From NCBI GenBank assembly GCA_021234155.1, contig JAJEKV010000031.1, forward strand, positions 8,012,748 to 8,076,747: a stretch of DNA of 64,000 nt, read 5' to 3'. The position numbers and the translations under genes were made by a program. The stretch's first letter is position 1, and every line of letters starts with the position of its first letter. Source of the DNA: Isoetes taiwanensis (lineage: Eukaryota > Streptophyta > Lycopodiopsida > Isoetales > Isoetaceae). Under the pieces are notes generated by a model. The model ran no database searches and was not told the origin of the DNA. It was given only the letters and a program-made list of their open reading frames with translations. Shown here piece after piece: positions 50,951 through 61,647 of the stretch.

Positions 50951-52554
50951 TTGCCCAGCATTTGCACCTATCTGGACATGCTATGCGGGATTACACCTAA
51001 CCAACCACTCCATGCAATGCTGAACACACCTGCGGTAGGAGCACTTGCATCTTACATTCAGGATATATTGGACATGCAGGCTCAATTATGTCGATCATTC
51101 ACACAACTTTGTACAAATGTATAGTTTGTCAACATGCTTATTATTGCTAAGTTTTTTCCTTCGAAAATCCCTTGGGGCACACCTGAGCAAAGAACAATCA
51201 ACATCTAAGTAATCTGAGAACTTTTGAGCAGGTTCACACATAACATAAGGCTAGAATTCTAATGTGCAGTGATGTTAATATTAATAGTCAATATACGTTC
51301 AATAAAAAGCCATATAAGTTAGTCGAACTCTATTTTATAAAACAAATCTCAATGCAAGGTATGAACGAACATAGGCAGGCATGGACTTGAAAATCCATAT
51401 TGACCTGAAAAAGGTATGAGCTATAGCGTCAGCATGTTCATAGCATGTGTTCTCAAGGACTGATTGATCCATGCATGATATTTCTAGAAGTTGTTAATAC
51501 CATTTGAATGGGTGAGGTTAAATAATTAATAGATGGAAGTAGCAAAAGGGTGGTAATGTAAACCGCTCCACTTATGTTGCTGCAGAAAATCACTGCCCAT
51601 GCCAAAGAAAAATAACCAAACTCCTGAAGGAAATTGCACCACTCCAAAATCATCAATCTCATAAGTCAAAATTCGTTTGACCTAAAATAAATTGTTAGAT
51701 TGACTCCCTGATATTATTCCACGAGGATTTGCAGTTTATAGCATCAAAATTGATTAAGTTTGCACTCGGAAGTGACGACTCACTGCAGGGATGGCTTCAT
51801 TAAAACTTTCAGACAACCGTTTGGCACGATCTGCATGACTTCCACCTATTTTGTTCAATACTTCACCAAATTTTATAAAAAAAAATTCAAAACTGGCTTT
51901 CTCAGCCATGTTCTAGCTAGTTTTCTATGTCAAATTACTCATTTGGGTACCTCAACACATCAAAACCTCAATTCTCCAAATTTTAGGGATTTGAGCATAG
52001 AACCCGAGGTAACGGTATCTACTTAAGCAAGTCAGAGTCGATATTTTTGCACAAAATTATTCCAGATCCTCTCCCTTAGGCGATTTTCAATCTATTTCCT
52101 ATCTTCCATAACAGTCTGTCATCCCAATCAGTAGCTATGGCTCCACCAAACTTCAACATGGATCTAGCCACATGAGCAAATCACCTATTGAATGGCCATT
52201 CCAAGTCTTCAATGACACCTTCGAGCTTCATGCTATCCTGTCTAGAACAACCTTCTATGACAACATCATGGCTTAGTATGACGAGCAAGTACAAGGTCAC
52301 AAGACTAGGTTGCCCAATAGCACTGGTAGGCAGGTTTAAAATTTTACAATTAAGCCTGTGTGATGTCAGAAATTCTGAGCATGCCCTAACGACGAAAACC
52401 AGTAGGATGCCAAACTACATGACTTGTAGATATCTACACCAGATAAGTGTAAGCAACAACGGCTTTAGCAATCTTCATGCACTATAAGTTTGTCAACCAA
52501 CTAGGTCAACCAGCCCTAGAGCCCCTTGATCTTGCAGCCTTAAACATCATACAG
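50951..52554. other. No gene recognised
   Basis: AT-rich DNA with only short unconvincing frames. The last part (52140-52550) may be degraded upstream sequence of the gypsy relic, but no motif confirms it. Confidence 0.4.
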
Positions 52555-52629
52555 GACTAGGCCATGATCCAGGAGCTAAAAACATAGGAGTGTCTCTTGG
52601 AGGGCATGTCAACAGGTCATATTCATCTG

Positions 52630-53235
52630 GAATAGCAAGGCTCCCTATAGGATGAGCATTCCAGAGCTAGCAGAGCTCAAGAAGCAGTTGAAGGAGTTGC
52701 TAGTGCTTGAGTTCATTTAGCCAAGTATATCACCCTTTGAGACACCTATCCCATTCGTGAAGAAGAAGGATGGAAGTCTAAGAATGTGTATTGACTATTA
52801 TCAGCTCAACAAGCAAATGTTAAAGAACAAATATGCATCACCAAGTGCAGATGACTTAATAGATCAACGACAGAGAGCAAAATTCTTCTCTAAAAGTGAT
52901 CTAAGATCTAGATATCATCAAATAAGGATCAAGGAGGAAGACATCCATAAGACCACTTTTAGAACACAGATAATGATCTATCAAACGCTTCGACAACATT
53001 TATGCACCTAATGAATGATGTCTTTAGGGACTTTTTGGACAAGTTTGTCATCATCTTTTTCGATGACCCTCTAATCTATAGTAAGTCCATGGAGGAACGT
53101 GTGGGTCATTTGAGAAGAATATGAAAAAAGTTGAGATGACATGATATTAATGCTAAGCTTTCGAAGTGCCACTTTGCAACAAGCAGAGTGGAATACGTAG
53201 TCACAGTGGAGGGAATCTGCACCGACTTATAGCTG
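52630..53235 (+). mobile_element. Ty3/gypsy chromovirus-like RT relic
   Basis: A plus-strand reading that begins with APYRMSIPELAELKKQLKEL and FVKKKDGSLRMCIDYYQLNK, then KFFSKSDLRSRYHQIRIKEE and TTFRTQ, the classical chromovirus RT order. After a frame break near 53000 come LDKFVIIFFDDPLIYSKSME-like residues (the normal IDDILIYSK palm has been altered to DDP) and a final KLSKCHF-like block. Stops and frameshifts are frequent. It belongs to another gypsy branch than Gypsy-1 and Gypsy-2, and no LTRs were found. Confidence 0.75.
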
Positions 53236-54040
53236 GTAGGAACCTCCATTGATGTTCATAGTGTATTTGATGTATTATGGTTGGATGGATTATCACTACC
53301 CTTCAAGGTAGTTCTCTTATTATGTTATTGCTAGTGCTTACAATTACGTGTTTGCTTCTGCCGATATAGAAGCCCATAAGGGACGGATCGGAAAGACACC
53401 TCTGTATCCTCTGCTTGTCTGTCTAGCCATCTTAGACACGAGTTAGATGGAGGGCCCATACGATAGGGACCCATTGAGTGGGGGAGGTCCCTCAATATAT
53501 ATAGCCAGTTGTCGTATATAGCGCAAGGAGCGGTCACATAAAAACTAATAGAAATGATAACAAGGAATGAAGAAGGAGCTAGAGGAGTTGAAGTAGAAGA
53601 CACAATGCTAGGAACAGAATGTGCAACAAGCACAACTAAAAAGAAGAGAAGGGTGCCACCTAATTTGGGACAAATGAAACCGTTGAAATAGAGGGAGTAG
53701 ACTGCCTAATGCAATAGGAGGAGAATGCTTGTAAATTAGGAAACATATTAGCAAACTCATAATCATTAAGCAGAGAAAGTTGGAAAAACAAAGGGTTACT
53801 TTTAACAACATCAATTACTGGAAGAGACGCATCAACGCGGAGAGAGACACAAATATGTAGGCCATTGATAATGTCAGCACTGTGCGCCATTTTTCTTGAA
53901 TCTTTTGTCTTATTAGATTCAAACCAATTTCTTGAGAGGTTGTGCTAATCTGTGCTCCTATCTGAAGCAATTACTGGATTAAGATTGCCAGCCTTGTAGG
54001 GGCTAGCCTTTCTCATGTTTCCCCTTAATTTTCCCTACAG
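53236..54040. other. No gene recognised; possible remains of LTR or LINE 5' region
   Basis: Contains CAATATATATAGCC (about 53493-53506), a TATA-like motif, and a pyrimidine-rich tract ending CCCTACAG just before the ATG at 54041. No coding sequence is supported. Confidence 0.4.
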
Positions 54041-54337
54041 ATGGATACCAGAATTTTTGCAATTATCAAGCATAATGCAAGATTAACTTGTGGCTTTTTG
54101 AAAGGATCTCCAGTGGCTCTCTGGAATTCTTTGGTCTTGGAACAGTATTTTCCAGAAGATCTTTTCGTTGCTAAATACTCGTTTGTGCCAAGCTCAGTGG
54201 AATTTGAGGTAGAAATTGTGGACTCTTGGCTTCAGGAATTCGTGGGGAAAAAAGAAATCTCTGCTACCGGAATCTTTCATGTGCATTGCGGGTGGAGTGA
54301 TTCGAAAATTGTGGTTAAGGTGTATTCCGAGCAATGA
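54041..54337 (+). CDS. Small ORF upstream of LINE ORF1, 98 aa, unknown
   Basis: Intact frame from ATG (MDTRIFAIIKHNARLTCGFL) to a stop at 54335-54337. It looks like a compact protein with alternating hydrophobic strands (FHVHCGWSDSKIVVKVYSEQ). No family recognised. It may be an ORF0-like leader peptide of the LINE, or unrelated host sequence that the element follows. Confidence 0.45.
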   Translation: MDTRIFAIIKHNARLTCGFLKGSPVALWNSLVLEQYFPEDLFVAKYSFVPSSVEFEVEIVDSWLQEFVGKKEISATGIFHVHCGWSDSKIVVKVYSEQ

Positions 54338-54505
54338 TTCATCCTTTAGTGTAGTTCCCCTTAGTTTTTGGCTTTGAGTGTGGCTTTCCACCTTCTGAAA
54401 GTTTAATTCTGCTCGTCTCCCTGATTTCTTTGCCCCTTGTTGCTCCCTCCTGATATTTCGCACATGTTCAATCTGCTTTTGTAGTTTCCACCTGGTTCTT
54501 TCTAG

Positions 54506-56957
54506 ATGGCTCTTATAAACAAAAATTACCCTAAATTTCTTTCTATCCTTCACGCATTTGCCGATCTTGAGCCCTCCGACCGTTCCGATCTTCTCAAGCA
54601 ACTAAGGTCCTTTCAAGAAAACCCAAAAAATGTCATTTTCTTTGGTGATTTTGCTAACTCCTTAATTGAACAGTCTTCTATGGATCCTTTGTCTTCCAAA
54701 GTGCCATGCTGGGATAATTTATCCAAGGACCCCGATTATAGAGGCCAATTACCATGCATGGATCCAGCCCGACAAGTTCCTCTTCCCTATGGTGATAAAA
54801 CGGTAGGACGAAAAAAATTCCCGGATAAATTCTTCACAAATGCTCTCGGAACAATTCGATCCTTCAATCCGCTTTCAAAGCCATGAAAATTACTTTTTAA
54901 AGGTATTTCTTTGGACCTTCCTTCGATTCATGCAAAGTTGATTTCTTTTCATGACTTCTACTGTTATTGTCAAAATCAATAAGCATGGTCTTAAACTTGA
55001 CAAACTCGGGCCTTTTACTTGAACCTTCACAAAGAAATTCTTATCAATGCTGTTTACTGGTTACAATCTCCTTATGTTATGATTGAATGTGGTAACAAAA
55101 GATCTGCCAATCTTTTGCTAAATCGAGGTCCTTTGACTCTGGAGTCCTTTCAACTCTCCTTTCTAAAGTGGGATCCCAAATTTGAAGTTGCTAATCTGGA
55201 TAATCTTTGTGTAGCCTCTACCACGCTTCATGGTTTAAATCCTATCTACTGGAATGAAGACTGTCTCAAAGCGCTTTTTTGGTTCCATTGGATCCTATAT
55301 ATGCACTGAGTTTTCGCCATATAGACCTCCCAAATCTTTTGTCCAAATTGATATATCCAAAGAGGTCCCCCTCCAAATTCCCTTCCTTGATGTTTATGGT
55401 CAAAAAGCCTCCCTCTCTCTTAGATGGGCTGGTCTGCCTCCTCATTGTCAAAACTGTAGGGCCAGGCACTTCTGGTATGACTCTTGCAAGGATATCTCAC
55501 CTTCCACAGAAATGAATATGAATTGTGACATCAATCAGACTGAGGATATGGAAGTCAATCAGCAAGTCAAACAGCAAGTCAACCCCAAGGAAAACAGCAA
55601 CAGGGCTGTCAAGAGACAGCACGAAATGCAAATACCTTGTGCGCCAGTTTCAAATTTTGACTCTCTCAATAGGAATAGGGACATTGGCCCTTCAAACATC
55701 TTATCCAAAGATAAAGACTTTCAGTGGACCAAAGTCAATGGTAGCTATAAAAGGATTCAGAGAAAAAAAAATTTGAGAGATTCCCAGTCTCAAAATGATA
55801 TGACTAGGGATGCACCTCTTGTTAGAAATCAAGCTCAAGATGGAACCTCTGAAAAGGGGTTCCAGAAAGTAAAGGTACTCTACAATGCTGGGCTATCTAC
55901 TAATGGCATCAACAAGGTCAACAGTCTTCATGATACTCTAAATAAAATTATTTCGGATGCCAAAAACATAAATACCAACAATAAGAGTTCACAATTTCTG
56001 AACTCTAACAGGGGTAAGAGTAGTTCATTAATCAAGAAAGACAGTCATGGAAAGGTCTTAGAAAAGGTCTCTCTGACCAATGAGCAGCTTCTATGTGAGG
56101 CAATTGACCCAAAGGATACTTTGGTTGAAATGGTGCCTGCTCCAATTCCTGCATCTACAAGTGATAAAAATCACTCTAAATCAAAGGAAAGGACCATGGT
56201 CTTATGCAACACTGAAGATTCAAAGGACAGCAACAGAAATCTAAATGGTAACATCAATCATTTTCAGGTATTGGCTAACCTTAATTCTGAGGTGGATTTG
56301 GATGTACTGTTGGGCAATTCTTACATTGATTCAAACAACCATTCCCAATCTCCCTTTATTGATCTCTCACCAGCCTCTGATCCCTTTCTCCCTCCACCAT
56401 CCCTCATAGACAGTAATATTGCTGAGCAATTAGCTTCCTTGCAAGAGGGTCTTTGCTCTCAATCACAGCAAGTATGCCATAATTTGGAGGAAGAGATTGT
56501 GCAAGATACTCCAGAAAGGGAGCTGTTGAATTGTGAACATGGTCAAGATAATTATGGGGAAATTCACAAGGAAGAGGATTTCTGCAAAATGGTTACTCAT
56601 GCTGCTGAACTACCAGGTCAGGTTCTCTCTCCTCCTTTTCATAAGCATTTGGAGACCTTTAATAGTGATTGTGATCTTCCTGCTAGTATAAATGAAATGT
56701 TTGAATTCATTCCTGGTGGAGCTTCTGATGTCAGTGATTTGGAAATTGATAAGGAAAATTGGGAGGGTGATAAATACCTAGCTGAGTGTTCTCATAAGGA
56801 AGATAATTCCAGACATACCTCTACCCGAGAGGAAAAATTGGCTAAAGCCAAAAAGTATGATACTCCCCTGTCTGAACTCATAAATTTGCATAATACCCCT
56901 GCTGCTAACACTAGAAGTAAAGTTAGAAAAGGGAAAGGGAAAAAGAAAAGATATTAA
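54506..56957 (+). pseudogene. LINE ORF1 (DUF4283-like RNA-binding protein with CCHC knuckle), broken
   Basis: First part 54506-54886 (MALINKNYPKFLSILHAFAD) ends at a premature stop. Middle part about 54890-55300 includes SFHDFYCYC and WLQSPYVMIECGNKRSANLL. The main part to 56957 has YICTEFSPYRPPKSFVQIDI, SLRWAGLPPHCQNCRARHFW and YDSC, making the knuckle C-x2-C-x4-H-x4-C (CQNCRARHFWYDSC). The pattern of a DUF4283 domain followed by one zinc knuckle is that of plant LINE ORF1 proteins, which bind element RNA. A long Asn/Ser/Asp-rich tail ends in a basic stretch (RSKVRKGKGKKKR). Frame breaks at about 54886 and 55280. Confidence 0.8.
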
Positions 56958-57000
56958 TATTTATCCTTCCTTCTTTTCTTCTGTTCTTTTTAATCTGGCC

Positions 57001-60000
57001 ATGAAGATCATCTCCTCGAATGTAAGGGGTATCAAAGGCCCAATCAAAAGGAGACGTGCCATCTCCCAACTTAGGAATTATAACTCTGATATAATTCTGC
57101 TGCAGGAAGTTAAGCTTCCCAAATTTGAAATTTCCAATCTCGGAGATTGGATTTACCCTGGAGCCTCTTCCACCTGGATTGAGGCTTCTGGTAGAAGTGG
57201 AGGTATTATCATGATATGGAAAAACCTGAAGCATCTCTCTTTCCATAACTCTCCCTCTAAGATGTGGCAAGCTGTCATATTTCAGTTACAAGACTCCACT
57301 TTTGGAGTAATAAATGTTTATGCCTCCACCAACCCAAAAGAAAGAGAAGCTCTTTGGCCTGAAATCAAATCTTGGATGCATGCTAATCCTATCTTGGACT
57401 GGATTATAGGGGGGGATTTTAATAACACTCCCTCCTGGAACATGAAACTAGGCAACCATCTCAATATGTCTACTTTAGAGAGATCTAATTGGGACTCTTT
57501 TATCTCTGATACTTCATTGGTTTATGTGCCTTCCTCTACTGCTTCTTATACTTGGTCTAATAAGCAAAAAGGTGACAAAAGAGTCTATTGTACCCTGGAC
57601 AGATTTTATGTGTGTAGTCCAACCTCATCCCTTTGGGATAACTGCTATGTCACTAGTGATGAAGGCAATATAATATCAGACCATCAGCCTCAATTTTTAT
57701 GTACTAAGCATTTGACTCAAACTCCTAGAGATGGCAATGTATCCTACAAATTTAACTGTGCTCTGTTAGAGAATGACTCCTTTGTTAGAGACTTCAAAGA
57801 TTTCTATCTTAATATTCCTGATGAAGGTAATCAGCAGTCAATGAAAAGATTCTATGGCAAAATCAAGAAGGTCAAGAGCTGGATTAAAGGTTGGTCTAAA
57901 AGCAAACATTTGGCCAAAACCAATGAAAAAGAGCAATTGCTTGCCAAGATGAGGGATATTAGATCTCTCCTTCAAGAAGATCCTCACAATCTGAACCTTC
58001 ATATTGGTGAGGAACTTCTTGAAAATTACCTAAAAAGTGTTGAGGAAATTGAGGCCAAAAGCTCTTCCATCAAGTGTAAGATTAAATTTAATAAGGATAT
58101 GGACTATGGCAGCTCCAGTTTTTTCTTTAAAATGGCTAAAGTCAGACTGCTTAGAAATGCTATCACTCAAGTTCAGACTGACACTGGAATCTCCCTAAAT
58201 GACTCCAAGCTTATCAAGTCTTTCTTCCAAGAGAACTATGCCACTCTTTTTTCCAAAACTCCAACTCGACAAATTGATCTTGTCAAGGAAAGAAAATTTC
58301 TTGATTTCTTTGGATGTGATCATCCCATCTTCTATGGATACTATGGATGATTCTATTGTGACTCCCCACGGAGAAGATGAGATTTTCAAGGTTCTTAGAT
58401 CCTTTGGCGAGGGCAAATCTCCTGCCCCGATGGTCTTCCTAGTGAATTCTATGTTCACTTAGGGGATATTCTTAAACATGATATCATTTCCATGGTTTCG
58501 GTTTTTGGGAGGTCAATTTCTTACATCCTTCAATCTCTGTTTTTTTATTTCCCTCATTCCTAAAGTGGATAACCCATCTACTTTTTTTTCCAGATTGGAG
58601 GCGATCTCTTTAACCAATACCTCTTATAAGATCGTGCCAAGATAATTGCAAATAGAATCAAAGTATTTTTTTTTGAAGAACATATCTCTCTATCGGTCGA
58701 CCTTTCTTCCTAATAGATTTATTTTGGACAATTATATCAACTTTGCTATGGAAGGTCTTCATTGGAATAGCATCTCCAATCAAAATTGTGTGCTCCTTAA
58801 AACTGGATTTTAAAGAGAGCCTTTGATACAGTGAGATGGGATTTTCTTGATCTTGCCCTCTCAAAATTGGGGTTTCATCCTAAGTTAAAGCTTCTAATTC
58901 ATGGTTTGAATACTTTCTCTCACTCTGCTGTCATTATTAATGGCTCCCCCTCCCAATTCTTTCCCTTATCTAGAGGAGTCAGACAAGGTTGCCCCCTAGC
59001 CCCCTATTTATTCTTGATAGTAGCTGAAATGCTTACAAAAGCTGTTCTTCATTTCAAGGAACTTGGGATGATTAAAGGTCTTAATCTGCCAAATAGTGAG
59101 GAGTCCCTAACTCTCTCCCAATATGCTGATGATACTTTTGCATTTTTAGATGCTGATATATCTAACATTGATTTCTTTCTTGACATTATCAATCAATTTT
59201 TGCTGCTTTTACAGGGTCCACCTGAATTTGGCTAAATGTGTGATCATTGGTGATAATATCCAGCCAAACTTTGCTAATCTTAAGGTTGTTAATACTCATC
59301 ATGCCTCCACTCTATTAGGCATGCCTTTGTCTCTCAATTCTAATCTTAAAGGCCTATGGCAGCCTATAATAGACGGAATAAGGAAAAAGGAAAAAGTTAA
59401 ATAATTTCGAGAGGTGGATTGTCCTTTCTTTGGTAGATCTATTATTGCAAACTCTCGTCACGGCTAGCACTCACATCTACTTTTCCTCTGCTTTAGTGGC
59501 CCCAAAGTCAATCTATTAGAGATTGAAAAGATAATCAGAAAGTTCATTTGGAAAGGCTCTCATCTTGTTGGTTGGAACTATGTGTCCAGGCCTAAAAAAT
59601 ATGGTGGTCTTGGTTGCAAGGATCTTTATCTTCAAGCCTGTGCTCTGGCTGGCAAATACATATGGAAATCCTTCACGAGTAATCTTTGGTCCACCTCTCA
59701 TTTTATCGATATCTTGGCTTTCCTGCTCTCACTTGGTTGGCCATCCTACAATTGAACATATTCTACGATTCTGTTTTAATGTTCTCGAGGCTGGTCCAAA
59801 TACTTCCCCTCTAATGAGAAACTTCATTATGGCTTGGAATAAGGTGCAATCTGCCTATGCTTATGATGAACCTCAAGATCTTAATTTGCAAATGACTATT
59901 TTTTGGAATCCAATTCTGAAGAATCATCCTAGTAAGACTCTTGCCTTGAGACACCCAAGAATCTATAAGAAATGGTCTGACTATGGCCTCATTTTTCTAG

Positions 60001-60763
60001 GTGACCTATATTTGAATAATAAGCTCATTTAAAGTGGACCAATCTGAAAAACTTAGTTCATGGCACCTCTAGTGACAAAAAAATCTATCTGCACATTAAA
60101 GTCGATCCCCCCTCGGACTTGGTTAAATAATATTGTCCCCAAGGCAACCAATTGGAGCATTGCGGGTAAGTGTGTATATAAAGTCGAGTCAAATCTATTA
60201 CGCTATTAGCAATTCGACAATCCGTCCAAAGCTAGTCTCAAATGGTCTATCTCTATTGAGGAAGCCAAAACTCTTTTCCATGATGTTTGGAACTCTTATT
60301 GCTTCCCCAAAGTCAACTTCTTTATTTGGTTGTTAGCTAATAAAAGCATTCCTAATTTACAACTTCTCTCCCTCGGGAATGACAACATCTACGCCTTGTG
60401 CCGGCTTCATCTGCGGTTTAGAGGAGGATCTTGAACACATCTTTATCTGCCCTAAGCTTAATTCTTTTTGGTCTTGGTTTGATGATAAGATGGGTGGGTT
60501 CTTTCCTAACGGGATCTCTCGGAAATTTGTTGTCTTATGTCCAAAATGGATGCACTTTTGCTAACACTATCATGTTTATTGCTCTTTGGAATATATGGAA
60601 GGCAAGAAATAGAGTAGTTTATGGCAAAAAAGAATTTCTCTATTTTTGGATCAAATTGCATTTTCAACTTGATATTCAATCTCTTTCTGACACACAAAAG
60701 GAAGCAATCGATAAATATGATGAAAAAATGGATTTGGTTGGTCATTTCGGGGGGTCTTTTTGA
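57001..60763 (+). pseudogene. LINE ORF2: endonuclease, reverse transcriptase and C-terminal zinc finger, broken
   Basis: Starts 43 bp after ORF1. The endonuclease (57001-58350) is almost intact: SSNVRGIKG, LLQEVKL, IIGGDFNNTPSW, TLDRFYV and SDHQP contain the catalytic N, E, D, N, D and H. A frame change near 58345 leads to the RT: LIPKVDNPSTFFSRLEAISL (normally RPIS), a stop near 58814, then FDTVRWDFLDLALSKLGF, FPLSRGVRQGCPLAPYLFLI and SQYADDTFAFLDAD with the palm YADD (about 59119-59142). Beyond about 59230 frames shift again: SHLVGWNYV-like and GGLGC-like pieces, then CGLEEDLEHIFICPKLNSFW (60415-60475, zf-RVT type) and FIALWNIWKARNRVVYGKKE. At least five breaks; inactive. Confidence 0.85.
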
Positions 60764-60812
60764 TTTATTTGTAGCTAACTTCAATGTTATCAATTCTAAT
60801 TACTTTTTGGTG

Positions 60813-61379
60813 ATGATGTTAGCCTACTTGAAGATATGCAAGAAGAGCATGGGTGAAATGGATGACAATCTACTCAAAAGGGATGTTGATCTTGACCTAA
60901 AACTGTTCTTCAACAAACTTTCTGAAAATGAAGAAAATTTGGACATGAAGATTGCAAGAATGTTCTGCAGAGAAGTGGTGCAAGTATATACTATGTTTGA
61001 TTTCCTCTCCATGTACAACAGATACATGACTGAGGAACAATTCGCAAGATTCAGAGAGAAGTACTATACTCACAGACTGTTGGCTGATTTGTTTGGTTCC
61101 TTGCTTTGTTTGACTGCATCTGACCTCTCTTGTGTGGATAGCATTGCTGAGCAGATTACTGGCAGTTACACCTTTGGATCTGCTGACTCTTTCTATGCCT
61201 TTTTCAACTCTAAGCTTGACTCCCTCTCACTTCCGGACTTCGGTAGCCCCACCTTTGTATCTGACTTCCTATCCAACCCTGCTACATACATGATTTGCTC
61301 AATGGTATTTCCTAATCTAGCAGAATTTTGGTTGATGTTACTTTCAGGTTTTAACAATAATTACTGCTTGGGGTCGTGA
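60813..61379 (+). CDS. Extra ORF between LINE ORF2 and the poly(A) tail, 188 aa, unknown
   Basis: An intact frame from ATG (MMLAYLKICKKSMGEMDDNL) to a stop at 61377-61379, starting about 50 bp after the end of ORF2; the frame stays open upstream to 60621. It is helical and Phe/Leu/Ser/Asp-rich (ARFREKYYTHRLLADLFGSL; SADSFYAFFNSKLDSLSLPD), without membrane or catalytic motifs. Many plant LINEs have an RNase H at this place; none of its motifs are visible. While ORF1 and ORF2 have collected several breaks, this frame has none. It may be a 3'-transduced host exon or a LINE-specific accessory gene. Family unknown. Confidence 0.5.
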   Translation: MMLAYLKICKKSMGEMDDNLLKRDVDLDLKLFFNKLSENEENLDMKIARMFCREVVQVYTMFDFLSMYNRYMTEEQFARFREKYYTHRLLADLFGSLLCLTASDLSCVDSIAEQITGSYTFGSADSFYAFFNSKLDSLSLPDFGSPTFVSDFLSNPATYMICSMVFPNLAEFWLMLLSGFNNNYCLGS

Positions 61380-61619
61380 TCTCTACACATTTTTGAAGAC
61401 TATCTCATTTTTGGAAGATTATCACTACTTATCAGCTATCCTTTGGCCATTTCAGCTCATCTCAGGATCGGATTTTTGCTGCTTACTTCTCAGACTTGAC
61501 ATCATAGCATTTTGATGGATGTTTATGTTTAAAGACCTTATGCTATGCTTTAATCTGCTGATCAAAGCAGAACTATGTACTGTGTTTCTTGATTAATGGA
61601 AAAATTCACTCTTACTCTC

Positions 61620-61647
61620 AAAAAAAAAAAAAAAAAAAAAAAAAAAA
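61620..61647 (+). repeat. LINE poly(A) tail
   Basis: Run of 28 A that ends the LINE, about 240 bp after the extra ORF. Confidence 0.9.

Larger units (their letters stand above)
54041..61647 (+). mobile_element. Near full-length L1-type LINE with additional ORFs
   Basis: About 7.6 kb on the plus strand: upstream small ORF, ORF1 (DUF4283-like with CCHC knuckle), ORF2 (endonuclease, RT, C-terminal zinc finger), an extra ORF and a poly(A) tail at 61620-61647. The 5' boundary is uncertain; 54041 is only the first supported ORF. Frameshifts and stops affect ORF1 and ORF2. A matching target duplication after the tail was not found. Confidence 0.85.
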
